Shown here in pieces: positions 59,062 to 64,000 of a stretch of 64,000 nt of DNA; position 1 is the first letter of the stretch, and each line of letters opens with the position of its first letter. Location of the stretch: contig NW_024751924.1 in the NCBI RefSeq assembly GCF_018991925.1, forward strand, positions 187,501-251,500. Reading direction: 5' to 3'. The notes under the pieces are model-generated. The model saw nothing but the letters and a program-made list of their open reading frames with translations. It had not been told where the DNA came from and searched no databases. The DNA comes from Homarus americanus. Its lineage: Eukaryota; Arthropoda; Malacostraca; Decapoda; Nephropidae. The translations under genes were made by a program, and so were the position numbers.

Positions 59062-60600
59062 CTGAGACACACACACACACACACACATATAGACTTGACG
59101 TGATTATGAGAGAAGAAAAAGGCGACTCGTAAATCTGTTCCGGAGTTTTTCTGAACGATGTAGGTTACGTATGTGTGTTTTTTGTGTATGTATATTCATG
59201 TGTATTCTATATATATGAGTGTGAGTGTATCTTATTGTCTGTGTATACGTACATATGTATACCGTATGAATAGGCCAAAGTCTTAATCGTCCCCAATACA
59301 TAATTATGATAAGGTTACGTTAAATTAGGATCGCTTAGTACAGGTTATATTAACTTAATGACTAATTAGGACTTTGATTAATTTAACAGTCTCGAGGTTG
59401 TTTTGGTTCCATCTTGTGTTAGTTTACCTTTTTAGCTGAAGTCAAGCAGATATGGTTAGGTCAGATTAGGTTAGTTTAGGTTAAGAATGGTGCTATAGTA
59501 TGAACACCTGGTGAATTTTGGACACATACACAACCCCGTTTTACTTCATCCAACTCTCAGAAAATTACAATTTACATTTTTTTACACTCGATAAAATTAT
59601 CTTGGAACGATATATAAAAAAAAATGTTATATATAAAATACTTTTCTATATATCATAACACTGAAAAGAGAATATATTATGTATTCAAATTATACTGTGA
59701 TCATAGAGGTATCGTGTATAACGCCGATTTATGTCTCCTCGACCATATGACTGAATTATAGAGCCGAGTTATAGGAATTTTCTTGGGATGATATAAAATG
59801 CGTTATAAGGGTTGGTTTTTATGTGGAGATATATGATGATACGTCACAGTCTGCTGAGTGCCTTACAAAATTGCCTTGTTACACACGTCTTGTATAGGTC
59901 CGTCCCCCACCCCTCCAAAAAAACTAAAAAACAAATGAGCCTCGACCGTCTGTGTGTGTGTGTGTGTGTCGTCCATCACATTACATTATCTATTGTTATG
60001 GATTTACGATAACACAGTAATGCCAACACGAAAATGAAAGGCTTGTTGTATCCGTTCACCAAAAAGGAACCAACGACTCAGTCTGCCGCCACGGATCATT
60101 AACAGAAAACGAAGAAAAAGAAAAAAAAAAAAGAAACAACTTGGTACCACAGGCAATACGGGAGGAAAAAAAGATTGCATTTTACTCCTCGATAACAAGA
60201 AATATAGTGGCGCTGGGGCTCTGGGGGCAACAACTTCAGGGGTTATGGGGCGTGGGCGATAGCTAGTAGTGGCAATCATCATGGGAGGGGGTGTGTTCCT
60301 ACCAGTGGTCGCCAGAAGGTAAACAAAGGCTGAGTCGTGCGTTCGGCTTTAAAATCCTGGATCCGCCTTCACATCCGGATTCATTAATTATTTTTGGACG
60401 TCAACTTTTCTGCTCATATTTTTTTATGGTGTTTTGCTTACTACTACTACTACTACTACTACTCTCTCTCTCTCTCTCTCATATTAGAGACTCCATGTTT
60501 GCTTAGTAGATTACGAGAGCCAATTAGTTGCGTTATGACATCACTAGTTAAGAGCAATTACATGTCACCTGATGATTAATTCCCCCCAGTTTATTTCATT
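59062..60600. other. Spacer downstream of the small membrane-protein gene
   Basis: Contains (CA)n at 59068-59087, (TG)n at 59950-59970 and CT/ACT repeats at 60438-60480. AT-rich; no gene recognised. Confidence 0.5.
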
Positions 60601-60609
60601 TTAATATCA

Positions 60610-61166
60610 ATTGTTCTCCTCCTAACTTAACCAAACCAAACCTAACTGACATTAACCTAATTTAACCAAACCAAACCAAACCTAACCAAACCAAATCAAA
60701 CCAAACCAAACTAAACCAAACCAAACTAACATTAACCTAATTTAACCAAACCAAACCAAACCAAACCAAACTAACATTAACCTAATTTAACCAAACCAAA
60801 CCAAACCAAACCAAACCAAACCTAACCTATCTAACATTAACCTAATTTAACCAAACCAGACCAAACCTAACCATTAACCTAATTTAACCAAACCAAACCA
60901 AACCTAACCAAACCAAACCAAACCAAACCAAACTTAACCAAACCAAACCAAACCTAACCAAAACCAAACCAAATCAAACCAAACTAACATTAACCTAATT
61001 CCGAATCGCAAACCAAACCAAACCTAACCTAACCTAACCTAACCTAACTCAAACCAAACCAAACTGATTAACCTTAATTGAACAAACTAACATTAACCTA
61101 ATTTAACCAAACCAAACCAAACCAAACCTAACCAAACCAAACCTAACCAAACCTAACCTAACCCAA
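60610..61166. repeat. AACCAAACC array (telomere-like derivative)
   Basis: About 550 bases dominated by AACCAAACCAAACC with interspersed AACCT units and a recurring ACTAACATTAACCTAATTTA segment (at least five copies). Confidence 0.9.
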
Positions 61167-61318
61167 GTATAGCATTAGGGTGTTTGTTTAATCAAGTGAA
61201 ATATGTTGGGGTGTCTAATCTTCATGTGATCCATATATATGCAACTCGGGAACCTTTGAGAATCCTTCACTAATTAGGAGAAAAAAATATTAAGCTGATC
61301 GGCTCTTAAAAATGAGAC

Positions 61319-61935
61319 CTTGGCAAGATTGATGGTGAGTGATGGTGGTGATAGTGATGGTGGTGATAGTGATGTTGGTGATAACGATGGTGGTGATAGT
61401 GATGGTGGTGTTAGTGATGTTGGTGATAGTGATGTTGGTGATAGTGATGGTGGTGATAGTGATGTTGGTGATGATGGTGGTGATGAGTGATTGGTGATGG
61501 TGATAATTGGTGATTGATCAGTGATGGTGGTGTTAGTGATGGTGGTGATGGTAGTGGTGATAGTGATGGTGGTGTTGTTAGTGATGTTGGTGATGATGAT
61601 GGTGGTGTTGATGATGGTGGTGATAGTGATGGTGGTGATAGTGATGGTGGTGATAGTGATGTTGGTGATAACGATGGTGGTGATAGTGATGGTGGTGTTA
61701 GTGATGTTGGTGATAGTGATGTTGGTGATAGTGATGGTGGTGATAGTGATGTTGGTGATAGTGATGGTGGTGATAGTGATGGTGGTGATAGTGATGGTGG
61801 TGATAGTGATGTTGGTGATAGTGATGGTGGTGATAGTGATGGTGGTGATAGTGATGGTGGTGATAGTGATGTTGGTGATAGTGATGGTGGTGATAGTGAT
61901 GTTGGTGATAGTGATGTTGGTGATAGTGATGTTTG
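61319..61935. repeat. 18-bp GTGATAGTGATGGTGGTG minisatellite
   Basis: About 34 copies of an 18-base unit with G/T alternation (GGTGGTGAT versus GTTGGTGAT). The frames on both strands (DSDGGDSDVGD, ITITNITITT) are repeat translations without start or splice support. Confidence 0.92.
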
Positions 61936-62055
61936 TTGGGTGAGGGAGAGTGTCAGAGTGTGAGTGAGTGAGTGAGTGAGAGAGAGATAGATTATTGGAT
62001 ATATAGACAGGCAGACAGACAAATAAATAGATAAAAAGAGACAGAGTTATAAGAA

Positions 62056-62060
<5 letters not shown>

Positions 62061-62105
<45 letters not shown>

Positions 62106-62460
62106 TGCTCTAAGTCTAAAGGTATCGAGGGAGTCGTAGTGAAACGTGATTGGAATATCGGACACAAGGCTTCGAACCCCTGGACTCACACCGGGACCCT
62201 GTATGTCTGTTTGTGTGTGTGTGTCTGTTGCGTGTGTGTGTGTGTGTGTGTGTGTGTCTGTTGCGTGTGTGTGTGTGTGTGTGTGTGTGTATGTCTGTAC
62301 TAACGCCTATTTTTATGTATAGAATATTGTATTTATGTTACTGTGTCTGTATTTTACGTGTGTGTGTTTGTGTACATACATTCATACATACATATATACA
62401 TACATACATACATTCATACATACATACATACATACATACATACGTACATCTAAGATATAC
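62061..62460. repeat. (CT)n, (TG)n and (CATA)n microsatellites
   Basis: CT run at 62061-62102, two TG runs separated by CTGTTGCG (62213-62290), and ATACATACAT tetramers at 62378-62446. Confidence 0.93.
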
Positions 62461-62569
62461 ATGTATTTCTTGGCATTATACATTCATACTTGGTCTCGAC
62501 TTATGTATGACAGCAAAAGGCGAGTCTGCTTATACAACTTGACCTCATTTGCATATTATAGTTGTGAGT

Positions 62570-63124
62570 GTTCTCCACACACCCCACCTACCACCTCCCT
62601 CTTCCCCACCTCCCCCATCTCCTCTTCCCCACCTCCCCCCACCACCTCCTACCCCCACCTCCCCCCCACCTCCCTCCACCTCCCTCTTCCCCACCCACCC
62701 AACTTACCTCCCTCTTCCCCACCTCCACCACCACCCTCCTCTTCCCCACCCCCCCACCACCCCCCACCTCCCTCTTCCCCTCCCACCCACCACCACCTCC
62801 CTCACCCCCCACCCCCCCACCACCACCACTTCCCTCTTCCCCCCACCCCCACCCCACCCCCACCTCCTCTTCCCCCTCCCACCCACCACACCTCCCTCTT
62901 CCCCACCCCACCACACCACACTTCCCTCTTCCCCACCCCCCCCACCCCACCCCCCCACCTCCTTCTTCCCCACTCCCACCACCACCACCTCCCCTCTTCC
63001 CCCACCCCCCACCCACCACCACTTCTTCCCCACCCCCCTCCCCACCACCTCCTCTTCCCCACCCCCACCCACACCTCCCTCTTCCCCACCTCCCCCCCTC
63101 TTCAACCCCTCCCCCCCCACCAAC
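62570..63124 (+). repeat. CCCCACCTCCCTCTTCC pyrimidine minisatellite
   Basis: About 30 degenerate copies of a C/T/A-only unit of 15-20 bases. The complementary strand is almost pure G/A with G-runs and could form quadruplexes. Its ORFs are low-complexity. Confidence 0.92.
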
Positions 63125-64000
63125 ACTCATTTGGGTACGTTTTAAATATTTATGTTTATATTATTATTCAAGGCATTTCTAGTAATATTTTTTAGGAAGG
63201 TGAATATAGATGGATTGGTTTTTATTCTGGTAACATTTGATAAACCTCTATTTGTTTTAGGGTTTTGTTTTATTGTGGGTTTTTTTTCTTTCATTCTGGA
63301 CAATTTGGGTATTTTTTCGTATAGTATTTTTTTTTTCTAGGAGGATCTGTAACGTTGAGGTAATATAGGTTAAGTTGTTCTCATTTACCTGGCAACACCT
63401 TTTAAGTCCGTCTCTTTTCTTCCCAGGACGATCTAGAATATTTTTGTATTATTTTTGTTGTTGTTGTTTTTTTACTTTTTTCTCTTTCTCACTTCTCTGG
63501 CAACACATTTAAAGGTCTATTACATTGTTGCACTAATGCGTCCCCTCTTTATGGCAACACTTTTACTCCCTCCCTTTTTTTTCTAGGACACTCAACAACT
63601 TTTATATTTTTAACGTGAATCTTCCTTCCTCGACCAATCAGGGCACAGAATTTTGTAAACATCCCTTTTGACAACCAACCAGAGTGCATAAAAAGCGAGT
63701 AACCAATAATGGAATAGCTTAATATCAAAGTCTTTCCACCACGACCAATCACGTAACAGAATTTTGTAAACAGAAGCCCAATGACCAACCAGCTTACAGG
63801 AAATGCTGCTTAACTCTTCCTAAAGCTGATGTCGATTCCCTTGTGCAGGCGGATCTAATGAGGTTACGGCATTTAGCGACAACTGAAAAACCTGTATTAC
63901 GAAGTGCGGGAATTTTCAGAATTATTTTTTTTTTTTTTTTAAAAGATTAATTTGGTCACCCGTGATCATTAGTCGTCTCTTGTGTTAGTATTGGAACCCA
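63125..64000. other. Terminal spacer with TGGCAACAC repeats and CCAAT/TGTAAACA modules
   Basis: TGGCAACAC recurs at about 63391, 63500 and 63552, each associated with a T-rich tract ending CTAGGA or CCAGGA (63340, 63423, 63583). Two matching modules, CGACCAATCA followed by CAGAATTTTGTAAACA, lie at 63631-63661 and 63742-63772. No coding exon was recognised. Confidence 0.6.

Noticed and set aside
61274..62167. 297-codon Ile/Thr frame and DSDGGDSDVGD frame
   Set aside because: Repeat translations of an 18-base satellite, open on both strands, without splice or start support.
62335..63195. Pro-rich 286-codon open frame
   Set aside because: Translation of a C/T/A-only low-complexity tract; overlapping frames on both strands are equally long.

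Overview
The window is eukaryotic nuclear DNA, almost certainly from an arthropod and most likely a decapod crustacean. The evidence is long arrays of the arthropod telomeric pentamer in AACCT orientation, very dense di- and trinucleotide microsatellites, genes of 20 or more small GT-AG exons, BEL/Pao, CR1/L2-like, jockey-like and hAT-like mobile elements, and arthropod-type core promoters (TATA plus TCAGT initiator). Many open frames here are microsatellite or minisatellite translations and were not annotated as genes. The species call is an inference; no species marker was seen.

Layout. 1-386 is a tandem repeat. 502-9436 (+) is the 3' part of a 21-exon gene for a type I membrane protein. 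Its ectodomain is large and carries four PAN/apple-like cysteine modules before one C-terminal transmembrane helix; all 21 exons join in one frame (918 residues, 5' end outside the window). 10.05-17.02 kb is a minus-strand locus built around a 4.8 kb array of about 318 fifteen-base units. Read on the minus strand the array encodes a Thr-rich TTIDT repeat (mucin-like), and it is flanked by a 300 bp direct duplication. 17.0-20.8 kb is repeats and featureless spacer.

20874-27807 is a BEL/Pao LTR retrotransposon on the minus strand, with two LTRs and a perfect 5 bp target duplication. It is decayed, lacks integrase, and carries a nested CR1/L2-like non-LTR element. 28.2-43.0 kb (+) is an integrin alpha gene: a predicted promoter and first exon, a decayed jockey-like element in the putative first intron, then 25 coding exons with FG-GAP calcium loops, a furin site, a TM helix and the GFFKR tail motif.

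43.0-53.8 kb is repeat-rich intergenic DNA, including a hAT/ZBED transposase remnant at 51 kb. 53.88-59.06 kb (+) holds a predicted TATA/Inr promoter and a small three-intron membrane-protein gene not recognised from any family. 59.1-64.0 kb is mostly minisatellite and spacer, with paired CCAAT/forkhead-like modules near the end.

The PAN-domain protein, the integrin alpha subunit, the Thr-rich repeat protein and the small TM protein would all fit cell-surface or extracellular roles, but nothing in the sequence shows that they act together. The most unusual signals are tandem arrays of 3' splice-acceptor-like units inside introns (3.08-3.79 kb and 42.34-42.87 kb), microsatellites placed with consistent polarity at intron ends, and the TTIDT array whose commonest variation is synonymous in one frame only.
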